Source: Thermoplasmata archaeon
GTDB lineage: Archaea; Thermoplasmatota; Thermoplasmata; Thermoplasmatales; Thermoplasmataceae
Assembly: GCA_021817255.1 (NCBI GenBank)
Contig: JAKAVO010000013.1
Span: 1-47,039, forward strand
DNA: 47,039 nt
Direction: 5' to 3'
The notes beneath the pieces were generated by a model that was not told where the DNA came from, did no database searches, and was given only the letters and a program-made list of their open reading frames with translations. The number at the start of each line of letters is the position of its first letter. The stretch's first letter is position 1. Of the stretch, positions 9,290-18,035 are shown in pieces. The position numbers and the translations under genes were made by a program.

Positions 9290-9500
9290 AATTCCTGCAG
9301 CTATCTCAGCGATTATGTTCTTCATAATCATGGCAGTTTCCGTCCTGGGCATTTCCGGATCCTACGTTCCTGTCCAGCAGCATATAACCGGGATATCAAA
9401 AGAATTGTTCAGCACATACCTCATTCCTTTTGAACTCCTTTCAGTAGTTCTTGTCACTGGCATAGTGGGCATGTTCCACACAGCGGAGGATGATGAATAA
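9282..9500 (+). CDS. Complex I subunit J, C-terminal part (split NuoJ)
   Basis: 72-residue membrane protein with two predicted helices (about 4-24 and 44-63). The second helix region with YLIPFELLSVVLVTGIVGM resembles the C-terminal end of NuoJ, where bacterial proteins have PFELASVLLLVAMVGA-like sequence. The TTG start at 9282 lies within the end of the preceding gene and the stop overlaps nuoK. The assignment rests on position, helix count and this last helix; similarity is otherwise weak. Confidence 0.75.
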   Translation: MNKIPAAISAIMFFIIMAVSVLGISGSYVPVQQHITGISKELFSTYLIPFELLSVVLVTGIVGMFHTAEDDE

Positions 9501-9799
9501 TGGATCAGTTCATAGTGCAGTTAGTTTCACTGGCTCTCTTCACAATAGGGCTTTACGGCATCATGATATCAAAAATCGGGATAAAGATGCTTGTTTCAGT
9601 TGAAATATTGCTGAACGGCGCAATACTGAGCCTTGTCTCAGCAGCTATAGGCACCGGGAAAGTTGACCCTCTGGTTATGGCTCTTTTCACAATTGCAATT
9701 GCTGCTGTTGAATCAGCAGTTGGAATTAGCATAATGGTATCAATTTATAAAAAATTCGGCAAAATAGATATTTCATTGCTGAAGGAGATAAGGTGGTAA
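9500..9799 (+). CDS. nuoK: Complex I subunit K (NuoK/ND4L)
   Basis: 99-residue antiporter-like (MrpC-type) membrane subunit with three helices (about 4-24, 29-49, 60-83). It keeps the two buried acidic positions expected of NuoK: Glu in LVSVEILLNGA (helix 2) and Glu in AIAAVESAVGIS (helix 3), both needed for coupling in characterised complexes. The ATG overlaps the end of the split nuoJ partner (TAATG); only one base separates its stop from nuoL. Confidence 0.95.
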   Translation: MDQFIVQLVSLALFTIGLYGIMISKIGIKMLVSVEILLNGAILSLVSAAIGTGKVDPLVMALFTIAIAAVESAVGISIMVSIYKKFGKIDISLLKEIRW

Positions 9800-9800
9800 A

Positions 9801-11693
9801 ATGTTAAACTATGCATGGTTCATATTTCTTACGCCAATTATTTTTGCACCCATCAGTGTAATTGCCGGAAAAAAGGCAAAAGCCCTGGCGGGAGTGCTTG
9901 CATCCCTCTCAATCCTTATATCGCTCATACTTTCCATAGTTGTATGGCTAAATATCAGGGGAACCTCCACACCTATATACCAGGCCTACAACTGGTTTGA
10001 TAACATCAATGCCGGCATCTACGTTGATCACCTGGCTGTTGTCATGGTTCTCATGGTATCATTTGTATCCCTGATGATACATCTTTTTGCCCTTTACTAC
10101 ATGAAAGATGATCCAAGAAAAAACACTTACTTTGGTGAAACAGCCCTTTTCACGGGTGGCATGCTTGGGCTTATTATAGCATCCAACCTCCTTGAATTTT
10201 TCCTCTTCTGGGAACTGGTCGGGCTCTGTTCATATCTTCTCATAGGGTTCTGGTTCTTCAAGCCAAACGCAGCATCTGCGGCAAAGAAGGCGTTTATTGT
10301 CACAAGGGTTGGAGATCTTCTGTTCATCATAGGGTTGGCGGTGCTTTACTCATTGTTGACAGTTCAGGGAGTATCATCTCCCCTGAGCATACCATACCTG
10401 ATCAATAATGCGCCTAAAATTGCAACGGAAATAGGTGCCCAGAACCTGACCATTATAGGCTTGCTGTTTTTGGGGGGTGCTGCTGGCAAATCCGCGCAAT
10501 TTCCACTGCATGTATGGATTCCTGATGCAATGGAGGGGCCGACTACGGTCTCAGCACTGATCCATGCAGCCACGATGGTGACAGCGGGAGTGTACCTCAT
10601 AGCAAGAGTACTGCCGCTTTATGCCAATGCAACTGCCCTTGCCCCGGATGCTGTTCTGTACATCGGGGCTTTTACAGCACTGTTTGCAGGCACAATAGGC
10701 ATAGTCGTGAACGATTTGAAAAGGATTCTTGCATATTCAACAATCTCACAGATTGGTTACATGATGGCAGCACTGGGCATGGTCTCCACGTTTGGAGAAA
10801 GTGTGATAGGCTATTCCATATACCATCTTGTTGTGCATGCAGTGTTCAAGGCTCTCCTGTTCATGGCAGCAGGAGTGATCTTGCTGTCACTGATGGAACT
10901 GAGAGACGTGAAGAAAATGGGTGGGCTCTGGAAGAGGATGCCTGTCACAGTTTCCCTTATGTTTATAGGATCTATAACACTTGCAGCATTGCCTCCAACA
11001 GCTGCTTTCTTCTCCAAGGATACAATAATTGACGTCGCCTACAACTATTTCATAATGAATGGCAGCAATGCATATTCCATCCTGCCCTGGATATTCCTGG
11101 TAATAGGCGCACTTATGACTTCACTTTATACATTCAGGATGTTCTTCCTGGTTGCCCTTGGAAAACCAAGGTCAAAACTCGCTGAGGAGGCAAAGGATCC
11201 ACCAAAGATTGTTCTCATACCATTGATTATCCTGGCACTTTTATCGCTCACGCTTGGCGTAGTTCAATACAGGTTTTATGACTTCATAGTTCCAGGCACC
11301 ACTAAAGTTGTTGTTCCAATGTTGGCAGAATACACGCCCTTAACGGTTGTAGTTATAGGTTTGCTCATCACCATTGCACTCTATGCCACAACCTCATGGC
11401 AGAGGATCAACCTTGAAAAGAACCCTGTTTATAAGCTTCTCAGGGCTAAATACTTCCTGGATGCATTATTTACAAGAGTAATAGCAGAAAGAATAATCCT
11501 TCCACTCTCGTCTGGTGTTTCCCGGGTTGAAAATGGATTCTCCATATCAATAGAAGGAACCGGGAAAGGGGCAATGGGATTCGGCGGAATTCTCAGGAAA
11601 ATAGAGAATGGCGTAATAGAATACTATTTCGTATTCCTTATAGCTGGAGTTGCCATCCTTATGCTTCTCCTTGAAATTTTAGGAGGGATTTAG
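9801..11693 (+). CDS. nuoL: Complex I subunit L (NuoL/ND5)
   Basis: 630-residue Mrp-antiporter-type proton channel at the distal end of the membrane arm. The core has the conserved [19 protein letters not shown] (Glu in TM5), the [42 protein letters not shown]-type block (here with PTTVSA), the [16 protein letters not shown] helix, and a long C-terminal extension that fits the lateral HL helix plus anchor helix. Length agrees with bacterial NuoL. It is directly followed by nuoM without spacer. Confidence 0.97.
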   Translation: [630 protein letters not shown]

Positions 11694-13181
11694 ATGTTTG
11701 TTTTACTAATATTTCTATTAACAATAATATTCGCAGCCATTTCAATTCTTCTCAAGAAAAAGGCATGGGAAACTGCAGCTGTTGAAAGCTTCATAATTCT
11801 TGTGCTTACAGCGATTTATGGGCTTGTGGACTTCAGGGCATACACAGGAGGGATAGTTTCCAGCAGTTCATACCCTATTGACAGGTCAATAGGAATAACA
11901 TTCAGCACCGGCGTTGACGGACTATCCATAGCATTGATTTTCCTGACCACTGTTATCATGTTCGCTGCTATCTACACCGCAAAAAACGAGAAATTCGACA
12001 GAAGATTCTACGGATTGATGATGTTCACTGAAGTTGGCCTCTATGGGCTTCTTATTTCAAGGAATTTCCTTTTCTTCTATGTATTCTGGGAAGCAATCAT
12101 TATACCAGTCTTCCTGTTAATAGCGATTTATGGTGACTCAAGGAAGGAAAAGGCATCTTTGAAGTTCTTCGTTTATACACAGATAGGCTCAGTATTCCTA
12201 TTGCTTTCAATACTGACATTATTCTCCTATTATGGATCGTCACATGGAAATGTTTTCACATTGAACATGTCAAATCTTCTCAACCCCGCTTTCATAACAA
12301 AGGACATTACTGACAAGGTTCCGTTCTGGACAGATTTTGCACTTTTCGGATTCTTTTTTGCATTCCTTGTAAAGATGCCTTCGTTCCCGCTTCACTCATG
12401 GCTTCCGGACGCATATACTTCTGCTCCATATCCAGTTACAATTGTACTTTCGGGAGCTATTTCACTTATGGGCGGATATGGATTTTTCGCAGTCCTGATG
12501 CCTATAGCACCTGTTATAGGCGTATCAACTGCCTGGTTTATAATCGGACTTGGAATATTCAGCCTGATATACTTCGCACTGACTGCGATGTTTCAACCAA
12601 ACACAAAGAAGATGATGGCATATGCAAGTGCCGCTTCAATGGGTTTTATCAGCATATCTTTTGGGGATGGAATTCTTGCCGGTGGAGCGGTTTCGTACAC
12701 TGCTTTTGCAGGTGGGATTTACCAGATTCTCGCCCACGGCTTAATAATGGGGCTGGTTTTTGCTTCCCTGTACCTCATAAAGCAGAGGGCAGGCACTGAA
12801 TCCAATCTCTCCGTGAGTGGCCTGTGGAGGGATATGCCATACATATCTGCATTTTTCCTGGCAGGAATAATGGCTTCCCTTGGGCTTCCAGGGCTTGCAG
12901 GCTTTATATCTGAAGCATCAATCGTCTTATCATCATATTACGCAATTGGCGCATTAATATTCATGGTCATATTTGGGATGATAATAACAGCTTCATATCA
13001 CATCTGGGTGGTTCAAAAAACACTCAACGGCCCGTTCAACGAAAACATGGGAAAATTGAAAGATGCAAAGGGATCGGAAATATTGCTGCTTTCTTTCCTC
13101 TTTGTGCTCATACTCGTTCTTGGAATATATCCAAACCTGTTCTTTGGCCCAATATTGAGCTTCGTAAAGGGGGTAATTTAA
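11694..13181 (+). CDS. nuoM: Complex I subunit M (NuoM/ND4)
   Basis: 495-residue second antiporter-like subunit, about 14 transmembrane helices. The TM5 Glu is in FYVFWEAIIIPVFLLI, the conserved Lys-Pro region in VKMPSFPLHSWLPDAYTSAP, and the later helix in LAHGLIMGLVFASLYL. The start directly follows the nuoL stop with GGAGGGAT as Shine-Dalgarno. Length is normal and nothing is missing. Confidence 0.97.
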   Translation: MFVLLIFLLTIIFAAISILLKKKAWETAAVESFIILVLTAIYGLVDFRAYTGGIVSSSSYPIDRSIGITFSTGVDGLSIALIFLTTVIMFAAIYTAKNEKFDRRFYGLMMFTEVGLYGLLISRNFLFFYVFWEAIIIPVFLLIAIYGDSRKEKASLKFFVYTQIGSVFLLLSILTLFSYYGSSHGNVFTLNMSNLLNPAFITKDITDKVPFWTDFALFGFFFAFLVKMPSFPLHSWLPDAYTSAPYPVTIVLSGAISLMGGYGFFAVLMPIAPVIGVSTAWFIIGLGIFSLIYFALTAMFQPNTKKMMAYASAASMGFISISFGDGILAGGAVSYTAFAGGIYQILAHGLIMGLVFASLYLIKQRAGTESNLSVSGLWRDMPYISAFFLAGIMASLGLPGLAGFISEASIVLSSYYAIGALIFMVIFGMIITASYHIWVVQKTLNGPFNENMGKLKDAKGSEILLLSFLFVLILVLGIYPNLFFGPILSFVKGVI

Positions 13182-13182
13182 A

Positions 13183-14622
13183 ATGACATTTGTATTAAAT
13201 TCTTCAATTCTTGAATCGCTCTACCCTGAAATATTCCTGGGCCTCGTGGCTTTTGGAATGTTGCTGATGGGAAGGAGAGTAAAAGACTGGGTGGTTTACA
13301 CTGCAGTTTCCATAATATCATTGCTCATATCAATGATACTGCTGCTATTATTCGATTCGTCAAATTCCTCTTTCTTTGGAGGGGCATTTGTAATAAATAA
13401 TTTCGGGCTTTATTTTGCACTGATACTCATAACATCATCACTGTATGTGTCATTCACTGCTGGTTCAGAACTCAAGCATGATCCTGAAATTTTCTTTTCC
13501 ATATTCCTGTTTGTAAATGTAGCCATGATCATTGCAGCGTTCAGCCTGAACCTGATATTCATATTCATAGCATTTGAAGGAATAAGCATAGGAACATACA
13601 TTTTATCAGCACACGGCAAGTCAAAAAGGAACCTGGAAGCATCTGCAAAATACTTCTTTACAGGAGTTATTGCAACAGGTTTCATAGTACTGGGCTCTTC
13701 CTTTTATTTTCTGTCCACTGGAACATTCAACCTTGTTTCAGTCACATCAATATCTCTTATCAACAAGCCTTCAATGCTGCTTGCAATGATACTGCTATTT
13801 GTGGGATTTGGGTTCAAGCTTGCACTCGTTCCACTTCAGCAGTGGGCAGTGGATGCTTATGACGGGACAAAAAATCCTGTATCTGCCTTCCTTTCCTCAG
13901 GCACAAAGGTGCTTGCTTTCCTTGTAATCCTGAGGGTATTTCTTGTTGGCTTTTCATCAATGAATACCGACGTCTTTTACCTTTTCACCATTGTTTCTAT
14001 AGTCACGATGACATACGGAAACTTTGCTGCCCTTTCTGAAAACAACCTTAAGAGGATGCTTGCGTATTCAAGCATTGCACAGGCCGGCTATTTAATTCTG
14101 GTTCTGGATGTAGTGTCGAGCAATGCATCACATTTTGCATTTACAGTTGCAATATTTGCTGCCATGTATTATTCCCTGGTGTACATTTTCATGAAAGGCG
14201 GTGCCTTCATAGCATCAGGCGCAGTCAGGGAAGACAAGATAATGATAAATGATCTTTCGGGAATTGGATTAAAATCCCCTGTCTTTGCAATATCACTTGG
14301 AATAATGATGCTTGCCCTTGCAGGAATTCCTCCCACTGCAGGATTCTTTGCCAAATATTACCTGTTTCTTGCTCTCATAAGCGGAAACCTGTGGTATCTG
14401 GCAGTTATTGGCATACTCAACAGTGCAATATCTGTTTTCTATTATCTGAAAATAATTGTGGTCATGTTCAGGCCGGCCACAGAAGAAAGAGATTTCAACC
14501 TTTCCAGGCCCATTCTCATCCCGGTTATAATAGGTGCAGCCATGTCAATAGCCCTTTCGTTCCTTATTTATGGATATCCCTATATCAGCAGCATAGTTGC
14601 AGGGCTGGGAGTTGGTGTTTGA
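13183..14622 (+). CDS. nuoN: Complex I subunit N (NuoN/ND2)
   Basis: 479-residue third antiporter-like subunit. The TM5 acidic helix is FIFIAFEGISIGTYIL, followed by KRNLEASAKYFFTGVI, the VPLQQWAVDAYDGTKNPVSAFLSSGTK loop-helix block and NLKRMLAYSSIAQAGYL. It closes the recognisable complex I genes; the stop (TGATG) overlaps the next, unknown gene, so the operon continues. NuoE, NuoF and NuoG are not encoded here, as in other archaeal complex I operons. Confidence 0.97.
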   Translation: MTFVLNSSILESLYPEIFLGLVAFGMLLMGRRVKDWVVYTAVSIISLLISMILLLLFDSSNSSFFGGAFVINNFGLYFALILITSSLYVSFTAGSELKHDPEIFFSIFLFVNVAMIIAAFSLNLIFIFIAFEGISIGTYILSAHGKSKRNLEASAKYFFTGVIATGFIVLGSSFYFLSTGTFNLVSVTSISLINKPSMLLAMILLFVGFGFKLALVPLQQWAVDAYDGTKNPVSAFLSSGTKVLAFLVILRVFLVGFSSMNTDVFYLFTIVSIVTMTYGNFAALSENNLKRMLAYSSIAQAGYLILVLDVVSSNASHFAFTVAIFAAMYYSLVYIFMKGGAFIASGAVREDKIMINDLSGIGLKSPVFAISLGIMMLALAGIPPTAGFFAKYYLFLALISGNLWYLAVIGILNSAISVFYYLKIIVVMFRPATEERDFNLSRPILIPVIIGAAMSIALSFLIYGYPYISSIVAGLGVGV

Positions 14623-14972
14623 TGAATCCTCTATACGATCTGGAAATAATAGATTCTGCTGTCCTCTCCGGGGAAATAGATGATGCAATGAACCTTATCG
14701 AAAAGAAAATAAGAAACCTGGATAGTGCAGTAAACGTTTCAAAAAACGGAAAACTTAGGAGCCATCTCAAGGTATTGCAATCAATAGAAGATTTCCTCAT
14801 GGGAAAAACAGGCATAGATGCCCTGAAGGAGGCAATGAGGTCTAACTTCATCTATGGCATGGAAGAAAAGGACGGCTTTATTGAAAACTTTACCTATCAT
14901 CTTTATTACGCCGCAGACAGGTATAATGTAAGGTTCCCGGAATTTAACGGGAAAAGATGTGGTGATCTGTAA
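14622..14972 (+). CDS. Unknown small soluble protein at the end of the complex I operon
   Basis: 116-residue protein I do not recognise. It is hydrophilic, largely helical in appearance, and has no transmembrane segment and one Cys (near the C-terminus), so it is not an Fe-S protein. The ATG at 14622 overlaps the nuoN stop (TGATG) and the stop overlaps the next start (TAATG), which makes it very likely a translated gene of the same operon. The region around residues 5-60 resembles a helical hairpin. A role as accessory or assembly factor of complex I is only suggested by position. Confidence 0.72.
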   Translation: MNPLYDLEIIDSAVLSGEIDDAMNLIEKKIRNLDSAVNVSKNGKLRSHLKVLQSIEDFLMGKTGIDALKEAMRSNFIYGMEEKDGFIENFTYHLYYAADRYNVRFPEFNGKRCGDL

Positions 14973-15241
14973 TGAACGGTAATGTGGAACAGGTTTTCAA
15001 AGGGGTTGAGAATGCAGAAGAAGTTGCTGAGAAGATACATGAACTTAAAAAGGTGGGATACCAGTTTCTATACAGTGGCAAATTAAAGAGGCTTATTATC
15101 GGGCAGGAATGGCCATATATAGAAAAGAACCAGGAGTCTCCATATGAAGCTGTGATGAGTAAAGTATCCCGGGTGCTTGGAATCGAAAGCAGGCAAACAT
15201 ATGAGGAGGTTGATGAGAGATACAACCTGACAATGTATTGA
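14972..15241 (+). CDS. Unknown small soluble protein at the end of the complex I operon
   Basis: 89-residue charged protein with no recognisable family, no cysteine and no transmembrane segment. A mixed alpha/beta pattern is visible (helix about 6-28, strands about 29-45, helix about 56-70). Its start overlaps the stop of the previous gene and its own stop overlaps the TTG start of the crotonase-like gene (TTGA), so it is translated in series with both. Function unknown; it could bind the preceding small protein. Confidence 0.7.
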   Translation: MNGNVEQVFKGVENAEEVAEKIHELKKVGYQFLYSGKLKRLIIGQEWPYIEKNQESPYEAVMSKVSRVLGIESRQTYEEVDERYNLTMY

Positions 15242-15963
15242 ACCAGAAGGTCATTCACGAAGAGACCGATAAACTACACTTTTTGACTGTCAGGAACCTC
15301 CCGGAAAACAGCATGGACATGGAGGTTCTGCAGCAGTTGTTCATGAACCTTTCATCTATATCATCCGAAGAAAAACTGAAACCTGTAGTCATTAAATCTG
15401 CAGGAAAAAATTTCTCTACAGGGTACGATTGCTCCTGCCACCTGATCAAGGACAACGATTTTTTGCTTTCTGTAATTACGCTTGGGTCCGGAATACTTCA
15501 GCTCATCAGGAATTATGAGGCTCCGGTTGTATCATTCTGCAATGGCTACACACTGGGTGCAGGTTTAGAACTGGCATTGATCAGCGATTATTCCGTGGGC
15601 GAAAAAGGCAGTTCCTACGGATTTCCTGACATCAACTTTGAATTCCCATCTATAATGGTTCCACCTGAGGGCTTTAGAAATTTCCTTTCCGGCAGTTCAC
15701 TAAAGGAATTGTCGTCCGGAAAGATTTTCAGCTGCAATGAAGCTATTGATTATGGCTTTATATCCAGGCAGGGAACCCTGAAAGACGCAGAAGATATGGC
15801 AATTTCACTCAACAACAGCTTTTTCAGGAGAATCAAGAGTTCCAGATTCATGCCAAATGAAGTAATAAAGTCGTATGCGCATTACATAGAAACGGCAAAT
15901 ACCAAATTAATAAGGCTGAAGGATCTTGAAAGCTTTAGAAAAAAATTAACTGGGGCCGCCTAA
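15238..15963 (+). CDS. Enoyl-CoA hydratase/isomerase (crotonase) family protein
   Basis: 241-residue crotonase-fold protein. The first oxyanion-hole block is SAGKNFSTGYD (about 54-63) and the second CNGYTLGAGLELAL (about 101-114), where Glu111 corresponds to the first catalytic Glu of enoyl-CoA hydratase. The second catalytic Glu is replaced by Asp131 (FPDINFE), and the protein is a little shorter than the usual 255-260 residues, so hydratase activity is uncertain; isomerase, hydrolase or another thioester reaction is possible. The TTG start sits in the stop of the preceding gene. The last 18 bases overlap the convergent tatC gene. Confidence 0.85.
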   Translation: MNQKVIHEETDKLHFLTVRNLPENSMDMEVLQQLFMNLSSISSEEKLKPVVIKSAGKNFSTGYDCSCHLIKDNDFLLSVITLGSGILQLIRNYEAPVVSFCNGYTLGAGLELALISDYSVGEKGSSYGFPDINFEFPSIMVPPEGFRNFLSGSSLKELSSGKIFSCNEAIDYGFISRQGTLKDAEDMAISLNNSFFRRIKSSRFMPNEVIKSYAHYIETANTKLIRLKDLESFRKKLTGAA

Positions 15964-16782
15964 ATCTTTCTGTATTTCTGCCTTTTTCCTTTTCTCGACC
16001 CTTTCTGCTGCATAAATTCCCACAAAATAGAGTGCGATTATTGGAATTGCAAGAAGAAGCATAGTCAGTCCGGTTACACCGGGAGAGAAAATCACGCCAA
16101 AGATAAGTGCTGCGACTATTGCATACCTCCAGTTTTTTCTCCAGTAATTTGCGGGCACTATTGACAGGTAAGTCAATCCAACCATTATCACTGGCGTCTC
16201 AAAGGACAACCCAAAGGAGAGGACATAAATGAAGAAAAAGGAAACAAAGGAAGTAATGCTCATCGTTGGCTGGGAACCGACGCCAAGATCGAAGTAGTAC
16301 AGAATTCTAAACATAAGTGGCGCCACGAAATAAAACCCAATCAGTGCTCCCACCAGGAATAAGGCAAGTGCCGGGTACATTGTAGTCTTGATAAGGTGTT
16401 TTTCAGATGCCTTGAGCGCTGGCCCAATAAATCTCCCAATCTGGTAAGAAATATTCGGGGAAGTAACTATGATGGATAAAAACAGGCAGGAATAGAAATC
16501 TGCCACAACACCATCTGTTGGCTTGATTGCTATAATTAGAAATGGCTCAACAATCACATGGCCTATTATGAGTTTAAGGAACTGTGCCCCCATGTTTTCG
16601 TATGGATATGGATAAATGTAGGGAAAACTGACCGCCCTGGATCCAATAATAATGATAAAGAACCTTAGATCGAACAGTAGAAATATACTAAAAAAAACAA
16701 GAACTGGAATTACAATTCTTATAACCCTGAAACGTAATTCATCTATATTATTTGTAATGACCTTCAGCGGGCCATTTTCCAT
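15946..16782 (-). CDS. tatC: Sec-independent protein translocase TatC
   Basis: 278-residue polytopic protein with about six transmembrane helices, the receptor for twin-arginine signal peptides. After a short N-terminal helix the family features FKTxFIxP-like loop and the SFETPVIMVGL segment (Glu in TM4 region, around residue 170) are present; the loop VGSQPTMSITSFVSFFF is also typical. The ATG overlaps the tatA stop by one base, so TatA and TatC are made from one mRNA. No second tatA or tatC occurs in the window. The 3' end overlaps the crotonase-like gene. Confidence 0.93.
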   Translation of the reverse strand: MENGPLKVITNNIDELRFRVIRIVIPVLVFFSIFLLFDLRFFIIIIGSRAVSFPYIYPYPYENMGAQFLKLIIGHVIVEPFLIIAIKPTDGVVADFYSCLFLSIIVTSPNISYQIGRFIGPALKASEKHLIKTTMYPALALFLVGALIGFYFVAPLMFRILYYFDLGVGSQPTMSITSFVSFFFIYVLSFGLSFETPVIMVGLTYLSIVPANYWRKNWRYAIVAALIFGVIFSPGVTGLTMLLLAIPIIALYFVGIYAAERVEKRKKAEIQKDLGGPS

Positions 16783-17081
16783 TAATTATCACTTTTAAGC
16801 TTTTCTGAAAGCTCGTTCTTAATCTGGTTCGGCTCCTTTCCCGCGGTTTCAATGCCCATGGACTGCGCTAGGGCTACCATTTTTTCTGTTTCAGGCACGT
16901 TTTCTTTTTCTGGCTCCAGGAGTGACTTCTTTATCTCCTGCTGTATTTCGGTCTGCCCCCTCTTGAATTCACCGGTTGCCCTGCCTAGGTTTCTGGCAAA
17001 ATCTGGAATTTTTTTGGCACTTCCGAATAAAGCAAGGATAACAATGCCTACTATGAGCCATTCCCATAGTGAATCTATCAT
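16782..17081 (-). CDS. tatA: Twin-arginine translocase pore subunit TatA
   Basis: 99-residue protein with the standard TatA layout: one N-terminal transmembrane helix (about 5-20), the FGSAKKIPDFARNLGRATGEFKRG hinge plus amphipathic helix (about 19-42), and a charged C-terminal tail. It forms the translocation pore with TatC, which is encoded directly downstream. A TATA box at 17102-17112 gives a leaderless start. In this acidophile the substrates would be folded cofactor proteins exported over the membrane; none is identified here. Confidence 0.93.
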   Translation of the reverse strand: MIDSLWEWLIVGIVILALFGSAKKIPDFARNLGRATGEFKRGQTEIQQEIKKSLLEPEKENVPETEKMVALAQSMGIETAGKEPNQIKNELSEKLKSDN

Positions 17082-17101
17082 AATAATAGTAAATGTAAAT
17101 T

Positions 17102-17112
17102 GATTATTTAAG
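17102..17112 (-). promoter_or_regulatory. TATA box of tatA-tatC
   Basis: On the minus strand CTTAAATAATC is centred about 26 bases upstream of the tatA ATG (17081), fitting a leaderless archaeal promoter. No Shine-Dalgarno sequence is visible. Confidence 0.55.
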
Positions 17113-17155
17113 TCTTTGATCTATTCGCAATAGTTGATGCTTTATCCCGGTTTGA

Positions 17156-17521
17156 TCACGCAAGGGACACAATATCGCCCTGTTTTCCAGTTGGTTCTAC
17201 AACAACCGCAGTTCCATAGGCAACAATCTCCGTCATCAACTGTGCGAAATCCGATGAATCAAACCTGACATCAAGTATTGCGTTTGCACCTAGGGCCTTT
17301 GCCTCCTGCCTCAGTCTTTCCATGGCAATATTCCTGGCATCATTGAGCAATTTAATATATTCCGTTATTTCTCCACCTTTGAGTGACCTCAGCCCGGCCA
17401 TTACATTCCCTCCTATGCCCCTGCTTCTCACTGTAAGCCCCCAAACAGTGCCAAATACTTTTGTAACCCTGTACCCACTTATGTAATTAGTTGAAACAGC
17501 TATAATGCCATCATTTTCCAT
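17156..17521 (-). CDS. YbjQ/UPF0145 family protein
   Basis: 121-residue protein of the YbjQ (UPF0145, PF01906) family, small proteins assumed to assemble into oligomers and sometimes called putative heavy-metal-binding; the function is not established. Typical elements are the early VWGLTVRSRGIGGNVMAGLRSLKGGEITEY region (about 27-56), the ARNIAMERLRQEAKALGANAIL helix (about 62-83) and the final AYGTAVVVE. Monocistronic, with a TATA-like TTTATTA (minus strand) about 25 bases before the ATG. Confidence 0.9.
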   Translation of the reverse strand: MENDGIIAVSTNYISGYRVTKVFGTVWGLTVRSRGIGGNVMAGLRSLKGGEITEYIKLLNDARNIAMERLRQEAKALGANAILDVRFDSSDFAQLMTEIVAYGTAVVVEPTGKQGDIVSLA

Positions 17522-17696
17522 GGGTCACAAATATAACATTTCTAATAAATTTTTTCTTGCGCCGGATCTGTTATTTTCATATAATTCGGACCTTCAAAAA
17601 AATTGAAAAATTCTAAAACTTTTGATTCTTAACACAGGTTCCTGATACCTTTAAATTGAATTTAGAAAAAATTGATTGAAAAGGGTTTTTCAAGCT

Positions 17697-18035
17697 TCAT
17701 TCCAGATCGTATTCAACTTCATATCCCTTGGTTCCAATTTTGGATCCAATTTCCTTGAGGCTTTTCACATATTTTTCCGGGAGCCCGTTGAATGCCAGGG
17801 AAATATGCTTCTTTTTAGAGTTGACAATTACAAAGCCCAGGGTATGATCCTCAGGCATAATCTCATCTGTTCTTGCGAACTCAGTAATAAAATCAGCAAG
17901 TGACTCTGAAAGATACTCCGTCCCGATCATTTCATAAATGGATTCAAGCGAAGGTATTAATTTTGATATCTCAACACATATGGTTGATGGATGTGTTCCA
18001 TCAAATGTGAGATTGTACATCGCACAATCTGTCAT
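17697..18035 (-). CDS. Unknown protein co-transcribed with peroxiredoxin
   Basis: 112-residue protein that I do not recognise. It is acidic, soluble, and has two cysteines near the N-terminus (residues 4 and 20). The start overlaps the peroxiredoxin stop by four bases (ATGA), so the two are translationally coupled. A redox or regulatory partnership with the peroxiredoxin is suggested only by this coupling; there is no CxxC motif or thioredoxin fold signature. Confidence 0.7.
   Translation of the reverse strand: MTDCAMYNLTFDGTHPSTICVEISKLIPSLESIYEMIGTEYLSESLADFITEFARTDEIMPEDHTLGFVIVNSKKKHISLAFNGLPEKYVKSLKEIGSKIGTKGYEVEYDLE

Noticed and set aside
14391-14621. Upstream extension of the 116-residue gene into nuoN
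   Set aside because: The extension runs in another frame through conserved nuoN; the ATG at 14622 with TGATG overlap is the natural start.
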